Source of the DNA: Geobacteraceae bacterium
GTDB taxonomy: Bacteria > Desulfobacterota > Desulfuromonadia > Geobacterales > Geobacteraceae
NCBI GenBank assembly: GCA_009773645.1
Contig: WSYB01000001.1
Span: 162,644 to 226,643, forward strand
Length of the DNA stretch: 64,000 nucleotides
Direction of reading: 5' to 3'
In this document: positions 9,381 through 19,092 of the stretch, piece after piece
Numbering within the stretch: the first letter of the stretch is position 1
Layout of the letters: each line of letters opens with the position of its first letter
The notes under the pieces: generated by a model
What the model was told of the DNA's origin: nothing
What the model saw: only the letters and a program-made list of their open reading frames with translations
Databases searched by the model: none
Made by a program: the position numbers and the translations under genes

Positions 9381-9410
9381 AAGGGGCTAGCCATGATTGG
9401 CTAACCCCTT
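9381..9410. terminator. bidirectional intrinsic terminator
   Basis: AAGGGGCTAGCC (9381-9392) pairs with GGCTAACCCCTT (9399-9410) around an ATGATT loop, with one G-U type mismatch. On the plus strand it is followed by GTTTTTG and would end the MerR transcript; on the minus strand it is followed by TTGCTTTT and would end the tRNA-Cys transcript. Confidence 0.8.
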
Positions 9411-9418
9411 GTTTTTGT

Positions 9419-9493
<75 letters not shown>

Positions 9494-9652
9494 GTATATT
9501 TTTTGTCCCCTGCGGAGAGAAGATCGTGTATCGAACTACTCCTCAGCCAACGGAAAGATGTATATACATTTTTTTCCTTCCAGTGTCAACGGAAAACAGC
9601 CAACCGTCAGTAGAGATGCGCCGATGACATGCTTATCGATCAATCGGCTAAG

Positions 9653-9683
9653 AAAAAAAGGGATAACGTTGTTACGTAACCCC
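9653..9683 (-). terminator. probable terminator after tRNA-Arg
   Basis: On the minus strand GGGTTACGT and ACGTTATCCC form an imperfect stem (one mismatch, one bulge) closed by AACA and followed by seven T residues. It starts about a dozen bases after the tRNA-Arg 3' end. If real, tRNA-Arg and tRNA-Cys are separate transcripts. Confidence 0.5.
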
Positions 9684-9694
9684 TCGATTTCAGA

Positions 9695-9771
9695 TGGTGT
9701 CCCCGACACGATTCGAACGTGCGACCTGCGGATTAGGAATCCGACGCTCTATCCTGCTGAGCTACGGGGAC
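9695..9771 (-). tRNA. tRNA-Arg (anticodon CCT)
   Basis: The minus strand gives a 77-base cloverleaf. The acceptor stem is GTCCCCG with CGGGGAC, the D-arm is GCTCAGCAGGATAGAGC, the anticodon stem CGGAT/ATCCG encloses TCCTA with anticodon CCT, the T-arm is CACGTTCGAATCGTG, and the 3' CCA is encoded. It reads AGG codons. It lies between apt and tRNA-Cys, both in the same direction. Confidence 0.95.
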
Positions 9772-9865
9772 AAAATAGAAGAAATTATATACATTACATT
9801 ATTAAAAAATGCAAGTATTTTCCCTGATTTTCAATATCTGGTTGTTTATGGATGAATCAGTTCCA

Positions 9866-10381
9866 TCAAAATTTAAGAAGTGAAAAAATCTTCCCTTCCG
9901 GAAGCTTATCCCTCCCGTGGAGGAATTCCAGCTCGGCCATGAAGCAGCATTCAACCAAATCTCCTCCCATGCTGTTGACCATGTCGACTACAGCCGACAT
10001 GGTACCGCCGGTTGCCAGCAGATCATCGGCAATCAGGATTTTTTCCCCTCTCTTGATTGCATCGGTATGTATCTCCAGGGTGTCCGTGCCGTATTCAAGG
10101 TCGTAGGTTTTCTTGAAGGTTTCCGAAGGAAGCTTCCCCGGTTTTCTGACCAGGACTATGCCGGCTCCCAGCTTGTAGGCAAGGGCGGCGCCGATTATAA
10201 AACCCCGTGCCTCAACCCCTACCACTTTATCTATCTTCTCACCGACGTAACGGTGGGCAATCAGATCCACCATCCGCTGATACGACTGGGCATCGGCAAG
10301 GAGAGTGGTAATATCCTTGAAAATTATCCCTTTTTTGGGGAAATCCGGGATGTCCCTTATAATGTTTTTCAGATCTTCCAT
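9866..10381 (-). CDS. apt: adenine phosphoribosyltransferase
   Basis: A 171-residue type I phosphoribosyltransferase that converts adenine and PRPP to AMP. The PRPP-binding signature is [14 protein letters not shown] near residue 118, [15 protein letters not shown] matches the family N-terminus, and [17 protein letters not shown] is the conserved middle segment. I chose the ATG at 10381 because GAGGAG lies seven bases before it; a longer reading frame starting 30 bases earlier would overlap the rpoS stop. It is the last gene of the surE-pcm-rpoS-apt block. Confidence 0.95.
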   Translation of the reverse strand: MEDLKNIIRDIPDFPKKGIIFKDITTLLADAQSYQRMVDLIAHRYVGEKIDKVVGVEARGFIIGAALAYKLGAGIVLVRKPGKLPSETFKKTYDLEYGTDTLEIHTDAIKRGEKILIADDLLATGGTMSAVVDMVNSMGGDLVECCFMAELEFLHGRDKLPEGKIFSLLKF

Positions 10382-10410
10382 GCAGGTCTCCTCATTCAGG
10401 TAATAACTCA

Positions 10411-11379
10411 TTACGCATTGCGTACATTGGTTTCCGTCGATTCAACTATTTTTCTCAGTTTTTCCAATGACTTGGCCTCAATTTGACGAATCCGCTCGCG
10501 GGTTACGCCAAAACTGCGGCCAATAGTATCCAGCGTCTGCGGTTCTTTATCGTCAAGGCCAAAACGCAGGGTCAGAATCTTTTTTTCGCTCTCCGACAAC
10601 GTCTCAAACCACCGTGAAATCATCTCGTATTTGTTCAGGTCTTCAAGCAGGACCGCCGGTGATACCGATGAAGTGTCTTCAATGGTATCTATGAGGAAAT
10701 AATCGTTGTTTTCGCCCATCGGCCGTTCAATGGAATAGGTCTTTTTCAAGAGCACCATCAGTCTTCGGATATAAACAGGTGTCGTATCCATCCCTGCGGC
10801 CACCTCTTTAACCGTCGGCTCACGATTCATCTTTTGCACCAGTTCTCTGGTTACCCTGAGCATCTTGTTAATATCGTCGGAGACATGCACCGGCAGCCTT
10901 ATGGTGCGCGATTGATTCACCAGAGCCCGCTCTATGGATTGCCGTATCCACCATGTTGCGTAAGTGGAAAAACGGCATTCCTTGGAGAGTTTAAAGCGCT
11001 CGACAGCTTTGATGAGCCCCATATTCCCCTCTTCTATCAGGTCGAGGAACGGGAGACCACGGTTAATGTAGCGCTTGGCTATCTTGACCACCAGCCTGAG
11101 ATTCGACTCGATCATCTTGTCACGCGCCGATTTCTCTCCCTTGGCGATGCGTCTGGCCAGTTCCTTTTCTTCGTCAGCCGTGAGGAGCTTGGTCTTTTGG
11201 ATCTCCCGGAGATAAAGTTTGATGGCGTCGTCAAAATGCTCTTCTTCGGGAACCTTTACCCCTTCTTCCTCAATCTCTTCCTCGCTGGCAAGCGCTTCAG
11301 GATCAGGCTCCGCGAATACTTCAGCGGGCTCATTCTGGCCATCTTCTTCTAAATCTTCTATCAATTCATCGTTATCCAT
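10411..11379 (-). CDS. rpoS: RNA polymerase sigma factor RpoS
   Basis: A 322-residue sigma-70 family factor of the RpoS size class. It has an acidic N-terminal stretch, region 1.2 ([18 protein letters not shown]), and region 2 ([37 protein letters not shown], then [18 protein letters not shown]). Region 3 follows, and region 4 carries the -35 recognition helix-turn-helix ([20 protein letters not shown]). The short N-terminus without region 1.1 and the position after surE and pcm support RpoS over the primary factor. The ATG at 11379 has AGGGAG seven bases upstream; an upstream in-frame start is less likely. In Geobacter-type bacteria RpoS serves stationary-phase and stress responses. Confidence 0.93.
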   Translation of the reverse strand: MDNDELIEDLEEDGQNEPAEVFAEPDPEALASEEEIEEEGVKVPEEEHFDDAIKLYLREIQKTKLLTADEEKELARRIAKGEKSARDKMIESNLRLVVKIAKRYINRGLPFLDLIEEGNMGLIKAVERFKLSKECRFSTYATWWIRQSIERALVNQSRTIRLPVHVSDDINKMLRVTRELVQKMNREPTVKEVAAGMDTTPVYIRRLMVLLKKTYSIERPMGENNDYFLIDTIEDTSSVSPAVLLEDLNKYEMISRWFETLSESEKKILTLRFGLDDKEPQTLDTIGRSFGVTRERIRQIEAKSLEKLRKIVESTETNVRNA

Positions 11380-11434
11380 AATAACTCCCTGGGGCGAAAT
11401 GAGAGGCAGAGTCTCTACAGTTAAGGGAAAAGCG

Positions 11435-12085
11435 TCAATCATCTCCTGTCCAGCCAAACTTTCCCATCAGTTTTACAAACCGGCACCCAACCAGGGTTTC
11501 CTTGACAATGGAACCGTTATCAGACTTGGAAATCCTCATAAGTGTCTGTTCATATTGGTTTCCCATTGGAATTATCAGCCTCCCCCCAACATCCAACTGA
11601 TCAATCAGGGTTTGAGGGACATCAGGTGCGCCGGCTGTAACGATTATTACGTCAAAGGGGGCTTCCTCTTCCCAACCTGAAGATCCATCGCCTATCTTCA
11701 GGTTGATATTCAGTAATCCCAGACTATCCAATACCTTGCGGGCCTTCAAAGCAAGAGGGCGTATCCGTTCCATGGTATAAACCCTGTTTGCAAGCGTGGC
11801 AAGAATGGCAGCCTGATAACCCGAACCGGTGCCGATTTCCAGAACCTTCTCTTCGCCGGTAAGTTGCAGCGATTCGGTCATGAGCGCAACCATATAAGGC
11901 TGGGAGATGGTCTGCTTTTCTCCTATCGGCAACGAAGAGTCACTATAGGCCTGGGCAGACATGGCCTCTTCAACAAACGTATGGCGCGGTATCTTGAGCA
12001 TTGCGTCAATGACTCGTTTGTCACGTATGCCTCGGGCGACAAGCTGGGTTTCCACCATTCGTTTTCGTGCGATATCAAAATTCAT
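11435..12085 (-). CDS. pcm: protein-L-isoaspartate O-methyltransferase
   Basis: A 216-residue SAM-dependent methyltransferase that methylates isoaspartyl residues in aged proteins so that they can be repaired. [16 protein letters not shown] is the SAM-binding motif I and [17 protein letters not shown] is the family's substrate-loop signature. AAGGCAGCTG precedes the ATG. It lies between surE and rpoS, the classical order in proteobacteria, consistent with a stationary-phase survival role. Confidence 0.95.
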   Translation of the reverse strand: MNFDIARKRMVETQLVARGIRDKRVIDAMLKIPRHTFVEEAMSAQAYSDSSLPIGEKQTISQPYMVALMTESLQLTGEEKVLEIGTGSGYQAAILATLANRVYTMERIRPLALKARKVLDSLGLLNINLKIGDGSSGWEEEAPFDVIIVTAGAPDVPQTLIDQLDVGGRLIIPMGNQYEQTLMRISKSDNGSIVKETLVGCRFVKLMGKFGWTGDD

Positions 12086-12145
12086 CAGCTGCCTTATCCC
12101 GTTGCGCGGGCAGAATATAGCAAATAGAAGGATAAATGTCCAGCA

Positions 12146-12892
12146 CTAGGACAGATCCCAGTCATTAAGCACCGCCATGGAGTTGTAGTTGGTGAGATCC
12201 AGATGAAGGGGGGTTATCGAAATGTGTCCGCGGGAAACCGCGGCATAATCACTACCTTCGGTGTCCAGAAAATTCATGTCGGCACTCCCTATCCAGTAAT
12301 AGTTTCGCCCCCTCGGATCGACCTTATCGATGATGACGCCATCATAACGTCTTTTCCCCTGGCTGGTTATAAGAGGAGAAAGAAGGGATGCAGTGGGAAG
12401 ATCAGGGACATTCACATTCAAGAACGTATCGACGGGAAGCCCTTCTCTTAAGATAATCCCCGCCAGCTTTGCCGCGAACGCCGCCGCTGCAGCATAGTTT
12501 TTCCCCTCATCCGTTGTTACAAGGGAAACGGCAAAAGCAGGAATCCCCATCAGGGTAGCCTCCATGGCCGCAGAAACCGTTCCGGAATATGTTACATCAT
12601 CACCCAGATTGCTACCACGGTTGATTCCGGAAATTACCATATCCGGCTTAAAGGATAAAAGACTGTGTATGCCGAGATTGACGCAGTCGGTCGGAGTGCC
12701 GTCTACCGCAAATACGTTTGGACGGAGCTGTGCGGCCCGCAGGGGGTGGTGAAGAGTAAGTGCATGACCGACGGCGCTCCGTTCCCTGTCCGGAGCTACC
12801 ACCGCTACTTCACCATGTTGCCTGAATACTTCTGCCAGAATTTTAATGCCGGGTGCGTGGATCCCGTCGTCGTTGGTTACCAATATTTTCAT
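12146..12892 (-). CDS. surE: 5'/3'-nucleotidase SurE
   Basis: A 248-residue metal-dependent survival protein and nucleotidase. The N-terminal MKILVTNDDGIHAPGI carries the DD metal ligands, PDRERSAVGHALTLH and VISGINRGSNLGDDVTYSGTV are the other active-site signatures, and the metal-binding Asn is in the latter. The ATG at 12892 has GAGGG six bases upstream; the frame extends two codons further to a TTG that is less likely. First gene of the surE-pcm-rpoS-apt block. A terminator lies immediately upstream, so it needs its own promoter or read-through. Confidence 0.95.
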   Translation of the reverse strand: MKILVTNDDGIHAPGIKILAEVFRQHGEVAVVAPDRERSAVGHALTLHHPLRAAQLRPNVFAVDGTPTDCVNLGIHSLLSFKPDMVISGINRGSNLGDDVTYSGTVSAAMEATLMGIPAFAVSLVTTDEGKNYAAAAAFAAKLAGIILREGLPVDTFLNVNVPDLPTASLLSPLITSQGKRRYDGVIIDKVDPRGRNYYWIGSADMNFLDTEGSDYAAVSRGHISITPLHLDLTNYNSMAVLNDWDLS

Positions 12893-12913
12893 TTCCAACC
12901 CTCTAACTATTGA

Positions 12914-12940
12914 ATAAAAAAACGGCTTTTAATAAGCCGT
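12914..12940 (-). terminator. intrinsic terminator after prsR
   Basis: On the minus strand ACGGCTT pairs perfectly with AAGCCGT around ATTAA and is followed by seven T residues. It lies between the prsR stop (13002) and the surE start (12892), so it should end the dehydrogenase-epimerase-prsK-prsR transcript. Confidence 0.85.
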
Positions 12941-13001
12941 ATATGCTCCGGTCAACGCGACTGCCATTACTTATCAGAGTCATCTTTTTATGTTGCAAAA
13001 T

Positions 13002-14363
13002 TTAAAGCCCATGCTTTTTCACGAGGTCGTAAAGTGTAGGCCTGCTGATACCCAATATTTCCGCAGCCTTTGCAATATTGCCACCCTGGCTTTTGATGGC
13101 GGAAAGGATCATTTCTCTCTCAACCCTGTCCCTTGCGTCTTTCAATGTTATCCCTTCGGCTGACGTTATTTTCTGCAACGTTGTCTTTTCGGCAAACCCC
13201 AGGTCGTCCGGTTCCAGCAATACAGAGTCAGACATAATAACAGCCCTTTGTACCTTGTTTTCCAGCTCTCTTACGTTGCCGGGCCATTCATACGATTCCA
13301 GCAGCTCCAGCGCAGTCGAGCTGAACCCCCTGACCTTTTTGTTGAATTCTTCACTGAATCTCTTTAAAAACAGATTTGCCAGAAGCATGATATCATCACT
13401 GCGCTCCCGCAACGGAGGAAGATTGATGGTGATTACGGCGATCCTGTAATAGAGGTCTTCCCTGAACGTACTTTCCTGGATCGCCTTTGCTATATCTATA
13501 TTCGTAGCGGAAATAATTCTTGTGTCCGCAATGATGTCTTCCCTTCCACCCACCCGCTGCATTACCTTCTCCTGGAGAAATCGGAGTAGCTTTACCTGCA
13601 GGGTAGCGGGCAACTCACCGATCTCGTCAAGGAAAAGGGTCCCCTTATGGGCATACTCGACCTTCCCCTGGACCCTGGCGTGAGCTCCGGTAAATGCACC
13701 TTTCTCAAAGCCGAACAATTCTGATTCAAGCAGGTTCTCCGGTATCGCGCCGCAATTAATGGGGATAAAAGGGGCGTTTGATCTTAGACTTTTTGCATGT
13801 ATGGCACGCGCTACCAGCTCTTTGCCGGTACCGCTCTCACCTGTGAGAAAAATAGCAGCATCAGATGTGGCAACCTTTTCAATCATGGAAAAAACCTGCA
13901 ACATCTGAGGGCATTGCCCGATTATACCCCCCATGCCGATGTTTTTATGATCAAGGGCAATCTGTAAACGACTGTTTTCTTCTTCTATGTTACACAGATG
14001 AAAGGCTCTGCTAATAATGACTTTCAATTCATTGATATCAATCGGTTTTTGAAAATAATCATACGCCCCTATCTGTATCGCCCTGAGGGCGATATTTTTT
14101 TCATCATTGCCGGTGATGACAATTACCTTAGTACGAGGAGCATGCCTGAGGATATCCTCCAGGCACCTGAGCCCCTCTTCTGTGCCATCTTCATGGGGCG
14201 GCAAGCCGAGATCGAGGGTAACCACTTTGGGTTGATGCTTATTAAAAGAAGAAATCCCCTCCTCGCCGTCACCGGCCAGAATCACGTCGAATTCCTTCCC
14301 AAGGCCCCATTTAAGCTGTTTGCGGATGTCTTCATTGTCATCAACTATTAATAGTCTTTCCAT
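13002..14363 (-). CDS. prsR: PEP-CTERM-box response regulator PrsR (sigma-54 activator)
   Basis: A 453-residue NtrC-type response regulator. Residues 1-120 form a receiver domain ([14 protein letters not shown], phospho-acceptor Asp in VVTLDLGLPP near residue 51). Residues about 145-380 form the sigma-54 AAA+ domain with Walker A GESGTGKELVARAIH, GAFTGA loop in FEKGAFTGAHAR, Walker B LFLDEIGELP and arginine-finger region. The C-terminal 45 residues are a Fis-type helix-turn-helix (NIAKAAEILGISRPTLYDLV). The member paired with PrsK activates PEP-CTERM and exopolysaccharide genes from sigma-54 promoters. It overlaps prsK by 23 bases, so the two are co-translated. The transcript ends at the terminator at 12914-12940. 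Confidence 0.92.
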   Translation of the reverse strand: MERLLIVDDNEDIRKQLKWGLGKEFDVILAGDGEEGISSFNKHQPKVVTLDLGLPPHEDGTEEGLRCLEDILRHAPRTKVIVITGNDEKNIALRAIQIGAYDYFQKPIDINELKVIISRAFHLCNIEEENSRLQIALDHKNIGMGGIIGQCPQMLQVFSMIEKVATSDAAIFLTGESGTGKELVARAIHAKSLRSNAPFIPINCGAIPENLLESELFGFEKGAFTGAHARVQGKVEYAHKGTLFLDEIGELPATLQVKLLRFLQEKVMQRVGGREDIIADTRIISATNIDIAKAIQESTFREDLYYRIAVITINLPPLRERSDDIMLLANLFLKRFSEEFNKKVRGFSSTALELLESYEWPGNVRELENKVQRAVIMSDSVLLEPDDLGFAEKTTLQKITSAEGITLKDARDRVEREMILSAIKSQGGNIAKAAEILGISRPTLYDLVKKHGL

Positions 14364-16458
14364 TTCCCTCTCCTGCTATGTTTGATGGCTGAATGAAAGG
14401 TACCCAGACCGTAAATACAGCTCCTTTGCCCACCTCGCTGAGTACCTCAATTTTACCGCCATGGGCTTCAACAATCTGCTTGCACTGGTAGAGGCCGATT
14501 CCCATTCCTTTTTTCTTGGTGGTCTTGAAGGGGGTAAAGAGATGTCGGCGCAGAAAATCATCAGAAATTCCGCACCCCTCGTCCCTCACCCGAATGAAGG
14601 CCTGGTCGCCCCCCCCCACCTCTACCGTGACCGGCCCCTCCCCACCAGTTGCATCCACGGCGTTCAACAGCAGATTTAACGCAACCTTTTGCAGTTCGTC
14701 TTGGTCGACCTCGGCAATTACGGGGCTGCCAGTGACCCGGATTTCTGCGCCCTTTACCAATGCGGCGGTATCTGTGACTAATTGCAGCAGATCGGCAGAT
14801 TCCTTCTGTAACGCATTCTTTTCCGGCAGAGTTTTCAACCTGGAAATGAGAGTCTTCATCTTCGCTACTGTATTGCTGAGGGATTCGAGCATATCCTGCT
14901 GGAACTCCGGTTCGGCTATATAATCTCTCGCGTTGTCCACAATCAGCGAAACTGTATAGACAAGATTTTTCAGGTCGTGTATCACAAAAGAAGAAACCCT
15001 CCCTATCGCCTCCATCTCTCTGGCCTGGGCCAGCTGGTCCGAAAGGTGCAAATTCAGTATCGCGGAAGAGGCCTGGCGGGCAAAAGTTTTCATAAGGTCA
15101 TAGTCTTCGAAGTTGTATGTCTCATCTCTGTTAAGCGGTTTCCCCAGCATGATAAAGCCGTCCATGACGTCGTTCAAGAAGAGCGGAATTACAAAGGATA
15201 CCGCATTTATCCTGAAAAACTCGCCCATTTTCGTTCCGGTCGCAGGGATACCTTCACACACATTGACCACCCATTTTCGTTCAATCATGTACTCAATAAC
15301 GGAATCATTACGGTTGAAAAAGGTAGTTGCCGGCTCAATCTCCAATCTTGCCGCGAGATAATACCCATCCCGGTCGTTATCATTGAGAAAGAGAGCGCCG
15401 CACCCCATGCCGAATGTTTCACAATAGCCGGAAAGGATACTCGTCAGCAACTCGCCGCCGGTTTTTGACGAAGAGAGACGGTCGGTAAACTGCAGCCATT
15501 GGTTCCTGTAATCGTACTTATTCTGGTAGAAATTTTTGTAGAGGAAGACCTTGACCTTTCTTTTTACCGTCTCGGAAAGGAGACCGACGAGCAAACCGAT
15601 ACCGGCAACAAAAGCAATGGCCATTACCATTGAGCGCTGAAAGGATTCTCCAAAATACTTCATCCCCTCCCCTATCAGGCCGAGCCCGATCAGGTAGAGA
15701 CCTATGGCAAACATAACTACCGATTTATAAAACAGATTTCTCGAGACATATATTTTAACCCCGTCTCCTCGCCTCAGTTGAGAGTAAGCTGTGAGTACAA
15801 CTGCCACCAGCAGGGCAACTGACCTGACCGGGACGAGATTCATGTTTATGGTGCGGTAAAGGAGCCCCTGGCTGTAGTAAAAAATCAGGAGCGACAGCAG
15901 AAACCCCGTCCCCAGTATCTCAAACTTTATTTTCCATCGAGAGGCATGTGACGCATTGGCAAGGGTCATTTCAAGGTTGATCAGGGCAACGATCAAATAA
16001 ACCAGCGTTGCGATGTAAAAAACATACCCCGTATCCCCTAAAAACAGCATCCGTTCCTGGTTAAAGTCAGGGGAATAATAGAACGATTGTATAGGGAAAG
16101 TCAGGGCTGTTACGACAAACAGCAGAGACAGGGAAAGAAAAATTCGCTGCAGTAAAGAGATTGATCTCAGTTCTCCTTGCCGGGCGTAGGTAAGACTGAA
16201 AAGGAGCCAGGCAAGGGGAAGGCATGATTCGGCAACTAATGCAAGCTTTTTCCAGAAAAGGAGTCTTTCCGGATAGAGAATCGCCAGAAGATCGAAGCTT
16301 TCAAGGGCTGCGGTACACGAAAGGGCGGCAAACAGTATGAAGGTTATTGCAGATCTATCCCTCCTGCACAGAGAATAGACCGAGAACACAACCGCAAGCA
16401 GAATTGCGGCTGAGGAAAGAGTGGTCTGTATACCGTCAATATGTACGTAGTGGATCAT
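14341..16458 (-). CDS. prsK: PEP-CTERM system histidine kinase PrsK
   Basis: About 705 residues. The first 300 residues form some ten membrane helices; a GAF-like domain follows (about 325-480), then a dimerisation and phospho-acceptor segment with [15 protein letters not shown] and an HATPase domain ([12 protein letters not shown] as N box, [12 protein letters not shown], and [21 protein letters not shown] as G boxes). This matches PrsK, the sensor of XrtA/PEP-CTERM systems, whose signal is unknown. The ATG at 16458 overlaps the epimerase stop as ATGA. The ATPase domain contains a G9 tract (14609-14617) which is in frame here. Confidence 0.92.
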   Translation of the reverse strand: MIHYVHIDGIQTTLSSAAILLAVVFSVYSLCRRDRSAITFILFAALSCTAALESFDLLAILYPERLLFWKKLALVAESCLPLAWLLFSLTYARQGELRSISLLQRIFLSLSLLFVVTALTFPIQSFYYSPDFNQERMLFLGDTGYVFYIATLVYLIVALINLEMTLANASHASRWKIKFEILGTGFLLSLLIFYYSQGLLYRTINMNLVPVRSVALLVAVVLTAYSQLRRGDGVKIYVSRNLFYKSVVMFAIGLYLIGLGLIGEGMKYFGESFQRSMVMAIAFVAGIGLLVGLLSETVKRKVKVFLYKNFYQNKYDYRNQWLQFTDRLSSSKTGGELLTSILSGYCETFGMGCGALFLNDNDRDGYYLAARLEIEPATTFFNRNDSVIEYMIERKWVVNVCEGIPATGTKMGEFFRINAVSFVIPLFLNDVMDGFIMLGKPLNRDETYNFEDYDLMKTFARQASSAILNLHLSDQLAQAREMEAIGRVSSFVIHDLKNLVYTVSLIVDNARDYIAEPEFQQDMLESLSNTVAKMKTLISRLKTLPEKNALQKESADLLQLVTDTAALVKGAEIRVTGSPVIAEVDQDELQKVALNLLLNAVDATGGEGPVTVEVGGGDQAFIRVRDEGCGISDDFLRRHLFTPFKTTKKKGMGIGLYQCKQIVEAHGGKIEVLSEVGKGAVFTVWVPFIQPSNIAGEGNGKTINS

Positions 16459-17483
16459 ACGACATTCCGCATGTACCATTCCATTGCAGCATCCAGCCCC
16501 TGGTCAATGGTATGGGTAGGGGCGTATCCCAAAAGACGCTTTGCCTTGTAGATATCAGCCTGCGAATGGAGCACATCTCCCTTTCTAAAGTCGCGGTAGA
16601 CGGGATGAAAATCCTGCAAATGGGTGTAATGGGAAAGCAGGCGACGGTGAAGCTTTACAAAAAGTTCGCTGAGAGCAGTGCGGTCATTGAGCGCAGTATT
16701 GTAAACCTGGTTGACAGCTTCCGGGGCCGTAGTCGTTGCGGCGAGCAGATTCATCTGCACGACGTTTTCCACATAACAAAAGTCGCGACTTGTTTCTCCG
16801 GTACCATTGATAAATACGGTCTCGCCCTTGATCATAGCTGCAATCCACTTCGGGATCACCGCAGCATACGCCCCGTCGGGGTCCTGGCGCGGACCGAAAA
16901 CATTGAAATAGCGCAAGCCGATGGTTTCCACCCCGTAAGTCCGGGCAAACACATCTGCATACAGTTCGTTCACGTACTTTGTAACGGCATAAGGGGACAA
17001 CGGTCTGCCGATCTCCTCTTCGATCTTTGGAAGCCTTGGGTGGTCGCCATAGGTGGAACTGCTGGCGGCGTAAACCATCCGTTTGACCTTCTGATCCCGC
17101 ACGGCTACCAGCATATTGAGCGTGCCGGTTACATTATTTTCATTACTGGTGATCGGATCCTCAATGGAACGCGGCACCGAGCCGAGTGCAGCATGGTGCA
17201 AAACATAGTCCGCTCCCTTGCACACCTCCTGGCAGGCGGGCAATTGACGAATGTCCCCCTCGACAAAAGTGAATCGTCCCCACTGTTCTTCGCTCACCAG
17301 GTTCCGAACTTCGATCAGGTTTTTCTGTTTCCCGGTGGAGAAATTATCGACCCCAAGCACAACCTGGTCAAGCTTGAGAAGATGCTCCAACAGGTTAGAG
17401 CCGATGAAACCGGCAACACCGGTTATCGACCACCGCTTCGGCTCAACAAGCAGCCGTTTTCTTACATCCGTATAAACGTTCAT
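16455..17483 (-). CDS. NAD-dependent UDP-sugar epimerase (WbpP/TviC-like)
   Basis: About 342 residues, extended short-chain dehydrogenase fold. [14 protein letters not shown] carries the glycine-rich NAD motif in slightly altered form, [15 protein letters not shown] is the usual WbpP/TviC start, and the catalytic triad is visible as [10 protein letters not shown] and [10 protein letters not shown] (YxxxK). [12 protein letters not shown] is the typical segment of UDP-GlcNAc/UDP-GlcNAcA 4-epimerases. With the preceding dehydrogenase it should supply UDP-GalNAcA or a related acidic sugar for the polysaccharide. The ATG at 17483 has AAGGA six bases before it. Confidence 0.85.
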   Translation of the reverse strand: MNVYTDVRKRLLVEPKRWSITGVAGFIGSNLLEHLLKLDQVVLGVDNFSTGKQKNLIEVRNLVSEEQWGRFTFVEGDIRQLPACQEVCKGADYVLHHAALGSVPRSIEDPITSNENNVTGTLNMLVAVRDQKVKRMVYAASSSTYGDHPRLPKIEEEIGRPLSPYAVTKYVNELYADVFARTYGVETIGLRYFNVFGPRQDPDGAYAAVIPKWIAAMIKGETVFINGTGETSRDFCYVENVVQMNLLAATTTAPEAVNQVYNTALNDRTALSELFVKLHRRLLSHYTHLQDFHPVYRDFRKGDVLHSQADIYKAKRLLGYAPTHTIDQGLDAAMEWYMRNVV

Positions 17484-17499
17484 GTTCATTCCTTGATGC

Positions 17500-18789
17500 T
17501 TATAATCTCCAGATGCGCATACCGGCACTCTTGAGCTCCGATGGGTTGTATACCCCCTTTATATCGATGAATACCGGATTCTCATTCATCAAACGGACCA
17601 GATCATCAACCGACCACCCCCGAAAGCAATGATGCGCCACAGCAACAATGACCGCTGACGCGGGCTTCAGCTCTTCCAGGGGGATGAGCGACACTCCGTA
17701 TTCGTGCTCAGCTTCGGCGGGATCCGCCAGGGGATCGTGGACCTGCACGTTCACTCCGTAGTCCCGCAGCTCACTTATAATATCAACAACTTTTGAATTA
17801 CGCAGGTCGGGGCAATCTTCCTTGAAGGTCAGCCCAAGAATAGTCACTATGCTGCCGTGGATATGATGCCCGGCGTGTATCATCTCCTTGATCGTCCGCT
17901 GGGCGACAAATCTCCCCATATTATCGTTGATGCGGCGTCCGGCCAGAATAACCTGAGGGATGTAACCGATCTTTTCCGCCTTATGGGTCAGATAATAGGG
18001 ATCGACCCCGATACAGTGCCCCCCTACCAGGCCGGGCTTGAAATTGAGAAAATTCCATTTGGTGCCGGCAGCTTCCAGCACCGCGCCCGTATCGATTCCC
18101 AGACGGTCAAAGATAATTGCCAACTCATTCATGAGGGCAATATTCAGATCGCGCTGGGTATTTTCAATCACCTTGGCCGCCTCCGCAACTTTTATGGCGG
18201 TTGCACGAAACACTCCTGCCGTTACCACGGATTCATACACCTGGGCGACTATCTCCAGCGTTTCGGGGTCCTGACCCGATACCACCTTTTTTATCTTGGT
18301 AAAGGTGTGCTCTCTGTCCCCGGGGTTGATCCGCTCCGGACTGTACCCGACCGTAAAGTCACTTCCCCCCTTAAGCTTCGATACCCTTTCCAGAACCGGT
18401 ACGCACTCTTCTTCGGTCACCCCTGGGTATACGGTAGATTCGTAAACGACAATATCTCCTTTCTTCAGAGCCTTGCCAACAGTTTCCGAAGCCCTGAACA
18501 TCAGGGAAAGGTCAGGCTGGTTTGCATCATCTACCGGCGTCGGTACGGCAATAATATGGAAATCAGCCCTTTTCAGCTCATCAATACTGTCGGTAAAAAG
18601 AATATCGGCAGATTTCAGCTCCTCTGCCTTCACCTCTCCGGTACGGTCATACCCTTCCTTCAGCTCCCTGATCCTCACCGGGTTTATATCAAACCCGACC
18701 GTCTTCCGCATCTTCCCGAACGCAACCGCAACCGGAAGCCCCACGTAACCGAGTCCAACTACTGATATGATTCGATTTACAGCAGACAT
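17500..18789 (-). CDS. UDP-N-acetylhexosamine 6-dehydrogenase (WbpA/TviB type)
   Basis: About 429 residues of the UDP-glucose/GDP-mannose dehydrogenase family. The N-terminal NAD domain has [18 protein letters not shown], the central domain carries [22 protein letters not shown], the catalytic Cys is in [18 protein letters not shown], and a C-terminal domain follows with [17 protein letters not shown]. The TviB/WbpA signature suggests UDP-GlcNAc or UDP-GalNAc oxidised to the uronic acid with two NAD+. GGGGAAAGA precedes the ATG. It is the first gene of the unit that continues with the epimerase, prsK and prsR. Confidence 0.88.
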   Translation of the reverse strand: MSAVNRIISVVGLGYVGLPVAVAFGKMRKTVGFDINPVRIRELKEGYDRTGEVKAEELKSADILFTDSIDELKRADFHIIAVPTPVDDANQPDLSLMFRASETVGKALKKGDIVVYESTVYPGVTEEECVPVLERVSKLKGGSDFTVGYSPERINPGDREHTFTKIKKVVSGQDPETLEIVAQVYESVVTAGVFRATAIKVAEAAKVIENTQRDLNIALMNELAIIFDRLGIDTGAVLEAAGTKWNFLNFKPGLVGGHCIGVDPYYLTHKAEKIGYIPQVILAGRRINDNMGRFVAQRTIKEMIHAGHHIHGSIVTILGLTFKEDCPDLRNSKVVDIISELRDYGVNVQVHDPLADPAEAEHEYGVSLIPLEELKPASAVIVAVAHHCFRGWSVDDLVRLMNENPVFIDIKGVYNPSELKSAGMRIWRL

Positions 18790-18880
18790 TCTTTCCCCTT
18801 TCATTGCATAAATTATGTAAGCGTAGAATTATATCTTAAACGAGTCGGAATGTGATGAAACCTGCAAGTCCCGACTAGAT

Positions 18881-18908
18881 AGTATATATGATCAGAAAAA
18901 TTTGTAAA
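18881..18908 (-). promoter_or_regulatory. sigma-70 type promoter for the dehydrogenase operon
   Basis: On the minus strand TTTACA (18908-18903), 16 bases, then TATACT (18886-18881) gives a good -35/-10 pair about 90 bases before the dehydrogenase ATG. It would drive dehydrogenase-epimerase-prsK-prsR. No clear sigma-54 -24/-12 site was found in this gap. Confidence 0.6.
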
Positions 18909-19092
18909 CAATTCCGACAAAATTTCCGGGAAAGTAATAGTTGGCATGGAGAACCGACTGGGGTGCGATATTTCTAAGCGAGCGGAAGTTCAAGTTTTTA
19001 TATGTACATTGACAAGGTAACGCGCTAAAATTTTTTCACGAAGTACCCATGATTCTGGCCTTGCAACAATTTCGATCAAAAGTACGGTATAT

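Noticed and set aside
18930-18965. Possible sigma-54 site (TTGGCATGG then ACCGACTGG)
   Set aside because: The spacing puts CG where GC is needed at -12, so the critical pair is missing.
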